A stretch of 31,951 nucleotides of DNA from positions 61,275 to 93,225 of the forward strand of contig CAJTNW010000002.1 of the NCBI GenBank assembly GCA_910577795.1. The letters are read 5' to 3'. Under the pieces are notes generated by a model that worked only from the letters and a program-made list of their open reading frames with translations, had not been told where the DNA came from and did no database searches. Below, piece after piece: positions 1-7,986 of the stretch (position 1 is the stretch's first letter; every line of letters starts with the position of its first letter). Source of the DNA: an uncultured Christensenella sp. (GTDB taxonomy: Bacteria > Bacillota > Clostridia > Christensenellales > UBA3700). Both the position numbers and the translations under genes were made by a program.

Positions 1-40
1 TAGGCATAAAATATATTATATTAAAATGGAGGAAATATAA

Positions 41-1105
41 ATGGCTTATGCGGAAAATTTTTACATAGGAGCAAACGATGAACATGGAATAAATCCTGCA
101 ACACCAGGCAAACGTACACCTATTATGCCATACGTAAACAGAAGTTTTTATGAAAATGAATTTAACCGACCAGCAAAATACTATTTTATGATTGCTTGTT
201 TGCGTACTGGATTTAATGTTTATGATATAAAACCAGAATTTAATGATATTTCAATTAATAACCGAGTAGTACGAGCAAATAGGCAAAATTTAACTAATTT
301 AGTAACTTATGCTTACAACGCAATAGGTAACGATTTAGCATTTTCTGATACTAATGGATATCTAGTCTTTTACTCAAATGAAAATAGATTTGCAAATAAT
401 AGCAGATTACTTGCATACGATGTTTCAAGCGGTTTAGATGAAGAAATAACTACAAAAAATTTGGGAATTGGCACTCTAAGCAGAATAGGTATGTTATCAA
501 GTGTTAACTGCCCTGCTGTTGTTACCGAATGTGGTTTTATGACTAACTTTAATGAAGCAAAACTAATGATGGACCCTGATTTTCAAAAGGCATGCGGAAA
601 TGGTGGTGCAATTGGCGAATGTAAAAATTTGAATGTAAATTATATTGCTGATATAAACTACACTCAAATGGCTACTATTAGATATGGTAATCGTGGAAAT
701 GTAGTAAAATTTTTGCAGTCATATTTAAATTTGTATGGTAATGCTTTAACAGTTGATGGAATTTTTGGAAGTGGAACTCAAAACGCGGTAATGAAATTCC
801 AAAGAGATAATAGCCTTGCTGTAGATGGAATAGTTGGCAGAAATACTTGGCGAACATTAATGATGCAAGATAGTAAATTACCTTTATTAAGACGAGGAAG
901 TAGAGGTGTTTATGTTCGTTATCTACAACAAAAATTAGTTGCAAAATTATATCCTGCTGGTACTGCAGATGGTATTTTTGGTAATAATACAGAAATTGCT
1001 GTAAAACAATTTCAACAAGAAAATGACTTAGTCCCTGACGGAATAGTTGGTCCTCTAACATGGGGAAAACTTACACCAATTGGTGGCGGCAGAGAAAAAC
1101 CTTAA
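41..1105 (+). CDS. N-acetylmuramoyl-L-alanine amidase-like protein with two PG-binding repeats
   Basis: The first ~200 residues read as an amidase_3-type fold: a DEHG stretch (His15), FYENEFNR (Glu38/Glu40), a region matching the usual SIHYNA motif, and CPAVVTECGFMTN with Glu163. Residues ~210–275 and ~280–348 are two PG_binding_1 repeats, each ending in a VDGIVG or PDGIVG plus TW motif. Known family role is zinc-dependent cleavage of the MurNAc–L-Ala bond in peptidoglycan. The second zinc histidine is missing here: the SIHYNA-like position reads TYAYNA with Ala91, so catalysis is uncertain. I see no signal peptide, so it may leave by lysis or act on the spore or mother-cell wall (inference). 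A GGAGG site at 28–32 supports the ATG start. A strong terminator follows directly. Confidence 0.8.
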   Translation: MAYAENFYIGANDEHGINPATPGKRTPIMPYVNRSFYENEFNRPAKYYFMIACLRTGFNVYDIKPEFNDISINNRVVRANRQNLTNLVTYAYNAIGNDLAFSDTNGYLVFYSNENRFANNSRLLAYDVSSGLDEEITTKNLGIGTLSRIGMLSSVNCPAVVTECGFMTNFNEAKLMMDPDFQKACGNGGAIGECKNLNVNYIADINYTQMATIRYGNRGNVVKFLQSYLNLYGNALTVDGIFGSGTQNAVMKFQRDNSLAVDGIVGRNTWRTLMMQDSKLPLLRRGSRGVYVRYLQQKLVAKLYPAGTADGIFGNNTEIAVKQFQQENDLVPDGIVGPLTWGKLTPIGGGREKP

Positions 1106-1117
1106 TAAATACATATA

Positions 1118-1155
1118 ACACCCCCACCAATTATTTGCTGGGGGTGTTTCTTTAA
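1118..1155 (+). terminator. Rho-independent terminator after the amidase gene
   Basis: Arms ACACCCCC (1118–1125) and GGGGGTGT (1140–1147) form a perfect 8-bp GC-rich stem, followed by TTCTTTA. It sits 13 bases after the stop codon. Confidence 0.85.
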
Positions 1156-1194
1156 CATAAAATTTAAAAAATATTTTAAAAAAACAAATTATAA

Positions 1195-1836
1195 CTATTT
1201 TTTACGATTAGCAACTGGCAAGCAACCTAATGTTATTTCAAATATATCTAATAAATCATGCTCCATTTCAAGCATAGAAATGTGACTATTTTTTGATTCA
1301 ATTGCAATAATTTTAAAATTTTTATAGCAATCAATATCTTGCTGGTTTATATCTCCAATTTGCCAAATAGCACTGCCTCCTAGATGATTTTGTGCTTTAG
1401 GTAAATTTAAATTAATAGTTCTTTGTTGCAAATCAAGTATTTTTCTACCTGTTTTTACATACTCATCAATACGTGCATTATTTTTTCTTTCTGACTTTCC
1501 TATATAAAGTATATCACTACTCTTTTTGTAAAAATTCCAACGCAATGTGCAAAATTTATTATAATAATCAGAAACTAGTTTATTAGTTTTTCTAAATAAT
1601 TTACCTTTACTATTACCCTTTTTTATAACTCTACGATTAAAAAATAATTCATATAAATCTTGATTAAATTGAAAACTATAATCTTTATTATATAATACAA
1701 CAAAATAAATATATGAACCACTATTTAGTTGCATTTTCTTGCCCATTAATAAATCATAAAGATTTTCCTCTACTGGATTTTCCCAATCTCTTTTATCAAA
1801 ATAATTGTTTTTAATATCAATATAATTTAAACTCAT
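1195..1836 (-). CDS. GIY-YIG nuclease-like protein, function unknown
   Basis: This 213-residue protein has DILYIGKSERKNNARIDEY (YIG at 111–113, Arg122) and ends with Glu190/Glu192 in a helix followed by PVAN (207–210). The order YIG, Arg, then Glu and P-x-x-N is the pattern of GIY-YIG endonuclease domains. A strand at SYIYFVVLYN (41–50) could be the first GIY strand, but with a long insert before YIG, so the assignment is tentative. The family cuts DNA in repair, restriction or homing; I cannot say which applies here. The start has GGAG 7 bases upstream and a good sigma-A promoter (1866–1894). Flanked by other accessory genes on the opposite strand. Confidence 0.5.
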   Translation of the reverse strand: MSLNYIDIKNNYFDKRDWENPVEENLYDLLMGKKMQLNSGSYIYFVVLYNKDYSFQFNQDLYELFFNRRVIKKGNSKGKLFRKTNKLVSDYYNKFCTLRWNFYKKSSDILYIGKSERKNNARIDEYVKTGRKILDLQQRTINLNLPKAQNHLGGSAIWQIGDINQQDIDCYKNFKIIAIESKNSHISMLEMEHDLLDIFEITLGCLPVANRKK

Positions 1837-1865
1837 AAAAAACTCCTATCACTAATAATAATTTT

Positions 1866-1894
1866 ATTTTACTATAAATATTAAACAAAATCAA
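1866..1894 (-). promoter_or_regulatory. Sigma-A-type promoter for the GIY-YIG-like gene
   Basis: On the minus strand TTGATT (1894–1889) is followed by a 17-base spacer and TAAAAT (1871–1866). The predicted start lies ~20–25 bases before the gene. Base composition is AT-rich, so chance matches are possible; the exact 17-base spacing helps. Confidence 0.5.
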
Positions 1895-1920
1895 TAGTAA
1901 TTATATTTTTAACACTATTT

Positions 1921-2010
1921 AAAGCACATATTGCTTTTTAACTAAATATATGTTAAAATTAATTATTAATATAAAGACTTATCATAATATGTGCTTTATT
2001 GAGCAATATT
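1921..2010. repeat. Split inverted repeat flanking a promoter
   Basis: AAAGCACATATT (1921–1932) is repeated exactly in inverted orientation at 1986–1997, 53 bases apart. A second pair, ATATTGCT (1928–1935) and AGCAATAT (2002–2009), overlaps the first. The left copy overlaps the -35 box of the promoter at 1931–1959 and the right copy lies in the transcribed leader, as expected for paired operators or a leader RNA fold. Confidence 0.6.
1931..1959 (+). promoter_or_regulatory. Extended -10 promoter for the PLD-like gene
   Basis: TTGCTT (1931–1936), a 17-base spacer and TAAAAT (1954–1959) preceded by TG at 1951–1952, an extended -10 signature. It would give a leader of ~80 bases that contains the right half of the inverted repeat. 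Confidence 0.5.
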
Positions 2011-2045
2011 AAAAATGCTATCTTAACATAAAAAGGATAATCAAA

Positions 2046-2528
2046 ATGAAATACACAACAGATAATGGTGGAACTGCAACTAAATGTGATGATATTAAAT
2101 TGTTTAAACAAGGCAGCACATGGGCAACTAAACTATCGCAATTAGGCAAAAGTTCAGGCAAACTTATCATAATGACGCATAGTTTTCAAACAAGATATGA
2201 TAAATGCCCTACTGAAAGTTTAGATGATGAAAAAAATTATATCAAAAATATTTTTGATAAACGACCTTATGATATTTTTATAATTTGTAATTCTGATAAC
2301 TACGAAAATGCAAAAATGTTAAAAACTGCATATCCCAAAATACGAATTAAACATTATGACAAAATTAATGCCAATATTTTAGAGCCTAGAACAGTTTTTA
2401 TATCTAGTGAAAATTTTGGGTATAGCCATTATGATAATTTTGGTGTAGGTTTTCATTCTCAAGAAATTTATAATCACTATAAAGAAATTTTTCAAGATTA
2501 TTGGAAAAAATCAAAAGAAATAGAATAA
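2046..2528 (+). CDS. Small protein resembling half of a phospholipase D-like domain
   Basis: I do not recognise this 160-residue protein firmly. Its C-terminal half carries HYDK (His103, Lys106), then VFISSENFG (Ser121, Asn123) and FGVGFHSQEIYNHYKEIFQDYW, which resembles the end of PLD-like nuclease domains where H-x-K is followed by G-S-x-N. The spacing is H-x-x-K rather than H-x-K and there is only one copy, so it would need to dimerise or be inactive. The N-terminal half has a predicted beta strand (LIIMTHSF) then a helix and a second strand (YDIFIICNSD), an alternating alpha/beta layout. Start support is weak: AAGGA at about 2033–2036. No membrane segment. Confidence 0.4.
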   Translation: MKYTTDNGGTATKCDDIKLFKQGSTWATKLSQLGKSSGKLIIMTHSFQTRYDKCPTESLDDEKNYIKNIFDKRPYDIFIICNSDNYENAKMLKTAYPKIRIKHYDKINANILEPRTVFISSENFGYSHYDNFGVGFHSQEIYNHYKEIFQDYWKKSKEIE

Positions 2529-2600
2529 AAATACAACTAAACAAAAGTCAAAATTTAAATAAATATAATTTTATTGGAGTTTTACTTAAATAATTATAAT

Positions 2601-3069
2601 ATGAAAGAAAAGTTTTTAGCAGTTTATGTTATTTTTGATGATGAGACACAAAATAAACTAAACCAATTACAAAATTTATTAATAAATAATAATCTTATTA
2701 GTACTCACACTACTGATATTCCTTTTCATATAACACTTGGCAGTTTTCCTTTAGATAAACAGACTGAACTTGAAAAAAGAATAAAAGAAATATCTATTGA
2801 ACAATTAAGTTTTGATATAAAATTATCAAAAATCGGTCATTTTGAAAAACATGTACTTTTCATATCCCCAACAAAAAATAAAATGCTAAATAATATACAA
2901 ATATTATTTAATGGAAATTATGCAGATGGATACAAATTTTATCCTCATACTACCCTTTTTATTGGTGATAAAAAAGAATTTTAAGCCATTTACAGCAAAA
3001 ATTACTGCTATTGGTTTGAGTGAGTTTTTTCCAACAAAAAACATTTTAACAGAAAATTTTCAATTATAA
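2601..3069 (+). pseudogene. 2H phosphoesterase (2'-5' RNA ligase-like), frameshifted near the 3' end
   Basis: The protein has both 2H motifs: FHITLG early and PHTTLF about 75 residues later, the pair that defines the LigT/2'-5' RNA ligase and cyclic phosphodiesterase fold. The open frame stops at 2982–2984, but the +1 frame continues at once with a family-like tail (FTAKITAIGLSEFFPTKN) and ends at 3069. Removing one T from the TTTT run at 2979–2982 restores one frame reading DKKEFKPFTAKI. Both catalytic motifs lie before the break, so the truncated product could keep some activity. I chose ATG 2601 because MKEKFLAVY is a natural first strand. An upstream TTG at 2574 is also in frame, and the GGAG at 2576–2579 is rather far away. 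Confidence 0.7.
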
Positions 3070-3076
3070 ATAAGTT

Positions 3077-3847
3077 ATGTATAACATAAAAACATTTGAA
3101 CCAACAATAAAATATTATGATTTAGTGATGACATTGGATAATTTAAATAATATCAACGAATATCCATTGCATGAAGGTTTTTATTTTAAGTTTTGGAATG
3201 ACTGCAAGGAAATAAAAGACTGGATTGATATTCATATATCTACTGGTGAATTTAATCAGTACAAAGAAGCAACAGATACTTTTAAAAATTTTTATGGTGA
3301 TTCTTTACCTAAACTTAATAGAAGATTAATTTTTATTTGTGACAAAACAGGTAATAAAGTTGCAACAGCAACACTATCCCCTCACATTGAGGGTGATTAT
3401 AAAGTAGTTATTGACTGGTTTGCCATAAAAAAAGAATTTCAAGGAAAAAAATTATCCAAGCCTTTACTTTATAAAGTGGTACAAATAGCAAAAGAGTTAG
3501 GATATGACAAAATACTTTTGCATACACAAACTAATTCTTGGCTTGCGGCTAAAATATATATTGATTTTGGATTTATGCCATATAATATTAATAAAAAAGA
3601 AGGCTGGGAGATTTTGCAAACTCTTATTAACCACACAAAACTAAAAATTTTTAATACTATTGCTGAGAGTGATATTTATGATGAGTTAATGCTAAACATA
3701 AAAAATCAATTATCAAAAATATATCAAAATTTTAATTTTAATGTTTGGTATATTAATGGCAGAAATGATATTTATTTAAATTCAGATAATAATTTTTACG
3801 AATATAAATTTTATGATAATGGCAATAAAATTGTTAAAATTAAATAA
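3077..3847 (+). CDS. GNAT family N-acetyltransferase
   Basis: Residues ~80–170 hold a GNAT core: strand KVVIDWFAIKKEF leading into the acetyl-CoA loop FQGKKLSKPLL (Gln122, Gly123; a variant of Q-x-x-G-x-G/A), and the NSWLAAKIYIDFGF segment (153–166) typical of motif B. The family transfers an acetyl group from acetyl-CoA to amines; the substrate is unknown. The first ~75 residues and the last ~75 match nothing I recognise and make it longer than a minimal GNAT. It starts 8 bases after the restored end of the 2H gene, so the two are probably cotranscribed. The ribosome site is weak. A hairpin follows at 3860–3885. Confidence 0.75.
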   Translation: MYNIKTFEPTIKYYDLVMTLDNLNNINEYPLHEGFYFKFWNDCKEIKDWIDIHISTGEFNQYKEATDTFKNFYGDSLPKLNRRLIFICDKTGNKVATATLSPHIEGDYKVVIDWFAIKKEFQGKKLSKPLLYKVVQIAKELGYDKILLHTQTNSWLAAKIYIDFGFMPYNINKKEGWEILQTLINHTKLKIFNTIAESDIYDELMLNIKNQLSKIYQNFNFNVWYINGRNDIYLNSDNNFYEYKFYDNGNKIVKIK

Positions 3848-3859
3848 TACACCCAAAAA

Positions 3860-3896
3860 TCCCTTACGGCAATTGCAGTAAGGGACAAACTTTTCC
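3860..3896 (+). terminator. Terminator-like hairpin after the GNAT gene
   Basis: TCCCTTAC (3860–3867) pairs with GTAAGGGA (3878–3885). The T tract that follows is short and delayed (CAAACTTTTCC), so termination may be weak. Confidence 0.55.
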
Positions 3897-3934
3897 GAAC
3901 CAGTTGATAAATAAAAATTTTGTAGCATATAAAT

Positions 3935-3955
3935 AATGCTTACTCACTAAGCATT
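3935..3955. repeat. Perfect short hairpin of unknown role
   Basis: AATGCTTA (3935–3942) and TAAGCATT (3948–3955) form a perfect 8-bp stem with a 5-base loop. No T run follows on either strand. Confidence 0.5.
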
Positions 3956-4013
3956 ACACAATATTATTAAAGTATCAAAATTATTCTTAAGTAAAATTAT
4001 GTAATTAAAAAAC

Positions 4014-4078
4014 AAAAAGGTATTTGCCGAATTTACAAAATTTGCCAATAAAACAAAATATAAATTCGGCTTTATCCT
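4014..4078. terminator. Long bidirectional terminator between convergent genes
   Basis: GCCGAATTTA (4026–4035) and TAAATTCGGC (4061–4070) form a perfect 10-bp stem. Outside a short mismatched stretch, AAAAAGG and CCTTTTTT extend it. T-rich runs lie on both exits, and it sits just after the stop codon of the minus-strand gene ending at 4085. Confidence 0.7.
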
Positions 4079-4084
4079 TTTTTA

Positions 4085-4756
4085 TTAATTCATATTACAA
4101 TTATCTTTGCCACATTCGCGTGGGTATAACGGTAAGTCAAATACACCATCGCAAACATCTTGACTGTACTCTTGACATGGTGGGATATAAGTATATCCGT
4201 ATGTTGGTACTAACAATTGAACATCCATAATAACTTTCATTATAGTTGTAACACATGCAGTTATTGCAAAAGTTGCACTATCATCGCCAGATGTAACAAA
4301 TCTACCATTTGGTGATATTACATATGCTTCAGCAACTATTCTGCTTGGTGTTACAGAGCCTTGTGTTAAGCACATTAAAATATCCTTTGGTATAGTTATT
4401 TCAGATGTACCAACAACTTGAGTGCCATTTGCATCAAGCATAACTACTGATAATGGAATTACTATGTTTGCAGTAACTCTAGAACAGCATTTGCTATCTG
4501 GAACGTCAATTATTGTTAAGTTATTTACAGTAACATCAGTTGTACTTTTTGCACTTACAAATGTTAATGGCGCAGTGTATGTAGATGGAGTCAAATTAGT
4601 AACAACTATTTGCTCGTCAGTTAAAGTCTCCTGTTTCATACATGCATCAAATATTTTTTGTACTTGTATAGATGCTCTGTCAGTAAGTCCATTAAGTGGG
4701 TTGCCTGTGATAGGACCCGGCATTCTCTCTGGTTTACAATTATTTGAAAAAGACAT
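4085..4756 (-). CDS. Cysteine-rich protein, possible spore coat or surface component
   Basis: I do not recognise a named family. The 223-residue protein has ten cysteines (7, 39, 90, 91, 129, 168, 194, 202, 215, 220), no signal peptide and no membrane segment. Residues ~45–185 are rich in Val, Thr, Ile and Ser, suggesting a beta-sandwich core. The tail is Tyr/Pro/Cys-rich (YGYTYIPPCQEY, then ECGKDNC). Its ribosome site, AGGGAGGTGA, is the strongest in the window and indicates high expression. The upstream region matches the sigma-K consensus, which in spore formers drives late mother-cell coat genes. A coat role is therefore an inference from promoter, cysteine content and lack of export signal. 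Transcribed alone, with terminators on both sides. Confidence 0.6.
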   Translation of the reverse strand: MSFSNNCKPERMPGPITGNPLNGLTDRASIQVQKIFDACMKQETLTDEQIVVTNLTPSTYTAPLTFVSAKSTTDVTVNNLTIIDVPDSKCCSRVTANIVIPLSVVMLDANGTQVVGTSEITIPKDILMCLTQGSVTPSRIVAEAYVISPNGRFVTSGDDSATFAITACVTTIMKVIMDVQLLVPTYGYTYIPPCQEYSQDVCDGVFDLPLYPRECGKDNCNMN

Positions 4757-4762
4757 TTATTT

Positions 4763-4772
4763 CACCTCCCTA
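4763..4772 (-). promoter_or_regulatory. Very strong ribosome binding site
   Basis: The minus strand reads AGGGAGGTGA 6 bases before ATG 4756, close to full complementarity with the 16S 3' end. It fixes the start of the cysteine-rich gene. Confidence 0.85.
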
Positions 4773-4783
4773 TATAGTCATAA

Positions 4784-4812
4784 TATATTATGATAAATAA
4801 TCTTTTTATGTG
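4784..4812 (-). promoter_or_regulatory. Sigma-K-like promoter
   Basis: Minus strand: CACA (4812–4809), exactly 16 bases, then CATAATATA (4792–4784). This matches the Bacillus sigma-K consensus mACm–N16–CATANNNTA at every fixed position. The start would fall near 4777, leaving a short leader just ahead of the ribosome site. The region is AT-rich, so the match needs testing. Confidence 0.5.
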
Positions 4813-4918
4813 AATAGCAATAATTTTACTATCTATTAATTATATGTAAACATACAAGATAATATATATAATTTTATAAAAAAATTAAATTAATACCGAT
4901 TTTCAGTTAGTTTTGCAA

Positions 4919-4950
4919 AAAAATACGCACTTTTTTAGTGCGTATTTTTA
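4919..4950. terminator. Bidirectional terminator ending the engB operon
   Basis: AAAAATACGCAC (4919–4930) pairs with GTGCGTATTTTT (4938–4949), a perfect 12-bp stem with T runs on both exits, 21 bases beyond the engB stop codon. Confidence 0.85.
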
Positions 4951-4970
4951 TTTAAATTAATATTAATATT

Positions 4971-5579
4971 TTAAAAATCTACATCTTCATTGTTTGCAGT
5001 AATAATATTTTCAATTCTTTCTAATACACTATCCACACCACTTTTTGATAATGCAGAAGTAACATAAATATTAGCAGGTGTTACAGCAAAAGTTTTTGCA
5101 ATTACACTTTTTTGTTTTTGAATTTGTGCCTTGCTTAGTTTGTCCCCTTTAGTTGCAATTAAAGTAAAAGGTATATTATAATGATGAAGATATGCAACCA
5201 TTTGTTTATCCAGAGCGGTAGGTTCATGCCTTACATCTACTAAAACAAACACATTAATTAAGTTTTGTGTTTTTGCAAAATAGCCTTCAATAAGGTTACT
5301 CCACTTTTCCTTTTCACTATCATTAACTTTAGCAAAGCCATAACCAGGCAAGTCTACCAATGTTAATTCAGCATCATTAATATCAAAAAAGTTGAGTAAT
5401 CTAGTACGACCTGGAGTGGAACTAGTTTTTGCAAGTCTATTAATATTAGCAAGCATATTTATAAAAGATGATTTGCCAACATTAGACTTACCTGCAATTG
5501 CAATTTCCGGCGCTGACAAAGTGGGTAATTTATTATAATCTGCAACTGAAGTTATAAATTTTGCACTTTTTATTTTCAT
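4971..5579 (-). CDS. engB: Ribosome biogenesis GTP-binding protein EngB/YsxC
   Basis: At 202 residues it has the normal length of the YihA/EngB/YsxC GTPase. G1 is GKSNVGKS (30–37), the switch I region carries STPGRT, G3 is DLPGYG (76–81) and G4 is TKGD (143–146), with SALS as the likely G5. The family assists late 50S ribosome assembly and is often essential. GGAGG lies just upstream of ATG 5579. It is the last gene of an obgE–yhbY–lon–engB run; the lon–engB order is common in Firmicutes. The 58-base gap to lon has no evident terminator, and a clear terminator follows engB. Confidence 0.97.
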   Translation of the reverse strand: MKIKSAKFITSVADYNKLPTLSAPEIAIAGKSNVGKSSFINMLANINRLAKTSSTPGRTRLLNFFDINDAELTLVDLPGYGFAKVNDSEKEKWSNLIEGYFAKTQNLINVFVLVDVRHEPTALDKQMVAYLHHYNIPFTLIATKGDKLSKAQIQKQKSVIAKTFAVTPANIYVTSALSKSGVDSVLERIENIITANNEDVDF

Positions 5580-5637
5580 TCTTCTACCCTCCTTTGTATA
5601 TCTTATTTTTAATTACTAAAATCAATATTATTATAAT

Positions 5638-7974
5638 TTAATTTTCGTAAAAAATTGCTTCTTTCCAAACTTGTTCTATATTATCAACCATTATAAAGTT
5701 AATATCTTTTTTAACACTATCTGGCAATTCCAAAATATCTTTTTCGTTTTGTTTTGGAATAATAATAGTTTTTATACCTATTCTATGTGCAGCAAGTGAT
5801 TTTTCCTTTACACCACCTATTGCCAAAGCATCACCATTTAAACTTATCTCACCAGTCATTGCCAAACTATCTTTAACTTTTTTGCCCAAAATTGCAGATA
5901 ATACTGCAGTCGTAATAGTTATACCTGCACTAGGTCCGTCTTTAGGTGTAGCACCTTTTGGCACGTGGATATGAATATCATGAGTTTCAAAAAAGTTATC
6001 TTCGATGCCCAATTCCTTTTTTCTTGCTCTAACTACGGATATTGCTATCATAGCAGATTCCTTCATAACTTCACCTAATTTACCGGTTAGTTTAAGGTCT
6101 CCTTTACCCTGCATAATACAAACTTCAATATTCAAAGTTTCACCACCAAAAATAGTCCAAGCAAGACCTACAACTTTACCAATTGCACCTTGAGTGTTGT
6201 TTTCCTTTTCAGAAAAAATTCTCACCCCAAGCATTTCGCTAACTTTTTTAGGAGTTACTATAATTTTTTTATCGTGTACCATTTTTGAGGTATCGCCATT
6301 TGATTTAATAACAATATTATACGCAATTTTACGGCAAATGTTTGCAATTTGACGTTCTAACTCTCTAACCCCTGACTCACGTGTATAGCCTTCTATAATT
6401 TCCACTATGGCGGCTTTTGTAACTGACAATTTACTAACATCTAATCCGTGCTCTTTTGCCTGTTTTGGCACTAAATATTGTGTAGCAATTGCAACCTTTT
6501 CTTCTAGTGTATAACCTTCCATTTCAATAATTTCAAGTCTATCTAAAAGTGGTTTATCCATTTCTGTTAAATCATTTGCAGTTAAAACAAACATTACATT
6601 AGATAAATCATAAGGTAATTCTAAATAATTATCACGGAAAGTCTTGTTTTGATTTGGGTCTAATACCTCAAGCAATGCAGCAGAAGGGTCACCTCTCATA
6701 TCTCGTGTTATTTTGTCTACTTCATCAAGTAAAAATAACGGATTATTACTTTTTGATTTTGCAAGATTACTTAAAATTCTGCCTGGCATAGCACCAATAT
6801 ATGTTTTTCTGTGACCTCTAATTTCTGCCTCGTCATGTACACCACCAAGTGTCAACTGCACAAACTCTTTATTTAAAGCAGAAGCAATTGACTTACAAAT
6901 ACTTGTTTTACCAACACCCGGAGGTCCTACTAAACAAAGTACTGTGCCTTTGCTATTTCCATTAGTCATAAGTCGTACTGCAAGATACTCAACAATTCTT
7001 TTTTTAACCTTTTCAATACCATAATGGTCTCTGTTAAGTGTTTCAATAACTGTTTTCATATCACTACTATCTGCAGTCATATTATTCCAAGGCAATTCTA
7101 AAGCCCAGTCAAGATAATTACGAATAATACTAGACTCTGGGGCAGATTCATTCATTCTATTATATCTGTCTAAATCTTTTTGCAATTTATTTTTAATATC
7201 TTCATTTGCATTTAGTTTTTCTATTTTATCAGAATACTCTGCATAAACATCATTATCTTTTTCACCAAGTTCTTCCTTAAGTGTTTTAATTTGCTCACGT
7301 AACAAATATTCTTTATTAGTAGTATTTATTTTATCATGAACTTTTTTTTCTATATTGTAAATTGCTTCAACATAGGCCAACTCCTCTGTAAGCATATCAC
7401 AAATTATTTCAAACTTTTTGTTAATATCGCGTTCAGAAAGCAATTTTTGTTTGTGAGTGTTTTGACTAACTAACCCTGCTGCAAGTGTAGAAAGTATATT
7501 TGCATCTTCACATTTTTCTAGCGTAGTTCTTATATGCTTTGGATATACTTTTTCAAAATTTGTTGCAAGCGTTTGCATTGTCTTTAAAATAAAAGTTTTA
7601 TTTGCAATAAAATCTATTTCAGACATTTCACCAGTATTAGTTCTCTCTTCAACACTTGCCATCAAAAAATCATTATTAGGAATAAATTGCACCATATCTA
7701 CACTACATAATCCATCAAGAAGTACTCGATATGTGTTTTCGTCCATCTTTAAAATTTTATTAATATCTGCTAATGTGCCAACACTAAATAAATCTTCCGC
7801 CAATGGCTTATCACAGGCAGCATCTATCTGACAGCAAACTACAATTTTTAATTTATTATCCACCGCAAACTTAATTGCATCAACACACATTTCCCTTGAA
7901 ACATCAATAGAAATAGAAGTATTTGGAAAAAGAGTCAACGCACGTAGCGGTAAAACAGGTAGTTGTTCAATCAT
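5638..7974 (-). CDS. lon: ATP-dependent protease La (Lon)
   Basis: Full-length LonA of 778 residues. The N-terminal substrate-binding domain begins LPVLPLRALTLFPN, a helical linker follows, then the AAA+ module with Walker A GPPGVGKT (350–357) and Walker B LFLLDEVDK. The C-terminal serine protease domain holds PKDGPSAG (Ser682) and GGVKEK (Lys725), the catalytic Ser–Lys dyad. It unfolds and degrades misfolded and regulatory proteins in the cytoplasm using ATP. AAAGGAG precedes ATG 7974. The gap to yhbY upstream is 12 bases, so the two are cotranscribed. I see no CIRCE-like repeat near it. Confidence 0.97.
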   Translation of the reverse strand: MIEQLPVLPLRALTLFPNTSISIDVSREMCVDAIKFAVDNKLKIVVCCQIDAACDKPLAEDLFSVGTLADINKILKMDENTYRVLLDGLCSVDMVQFIPNNDFLMASVEERTNTGEMSEIDFIANKTFILKTMQTLATNFEKVYPKHIRTTLEKCEDANILSTLAAGLVSQNTHKQKLLSERDINKKFEIICDMLTEELAYVEAIYNIEKKVHDKINTTNKEYLLREQIKTLKEELGEKDNDVYAEYSDKIEKLNANEDIKNKLQKDLDRYNRMNESAPESSIIRNYLDWALELPWNNMTADSSDMKTVIETLNRDHYGIEKVKKRIVEYLAVRLMTNGNSKGTVLCLVGPPGVGKTSICKSIASALNKEFVQLTLGGVHDEAEIRGHRKTYIGAMPGRILSNLAKSKSNNPLFLLDEVDKITRDMRGDPSAALLEVLDPNQNKTFRDNYLELPYDLSNVMFVLTANDLTEMDKPLLDRLEIIEMEGYTLEEKVAIATQYLVPKQAKEHGLDVSKLSVTKAAIVEIIEGYTRESGVRELERQIANICRKIAYNIVIKSNGDTSKMVHDKKIIVTPKKVSEMLGVRIFSEKENNTQGAIGKVVGLAWTIFGGETLNIEVCIMQGKGDLKLTGKLGEVMKESAMIAISVVRARKKELGIEDNFFETHDIHIHVPKGATPKDGPSAGITITTAVLSAILGKKVKDSLAMTGEISLNGDALAIGGVKEKSLAAHRIGIKTIIIPKQNEKDILELPDSVKKDINFIMVDNIEQVWKEAIFYEN

Positions 7975-7986
7975 TATAAGTCTCCT

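Noticed and set aside
4422..4793. 123-residue plus-strand open frame
   Set aside because: It lies antisense to the cysteine-rich gene, which has a far stronger ribosome site, promoter and terminator. The frame looks like an AT-rich shadow.
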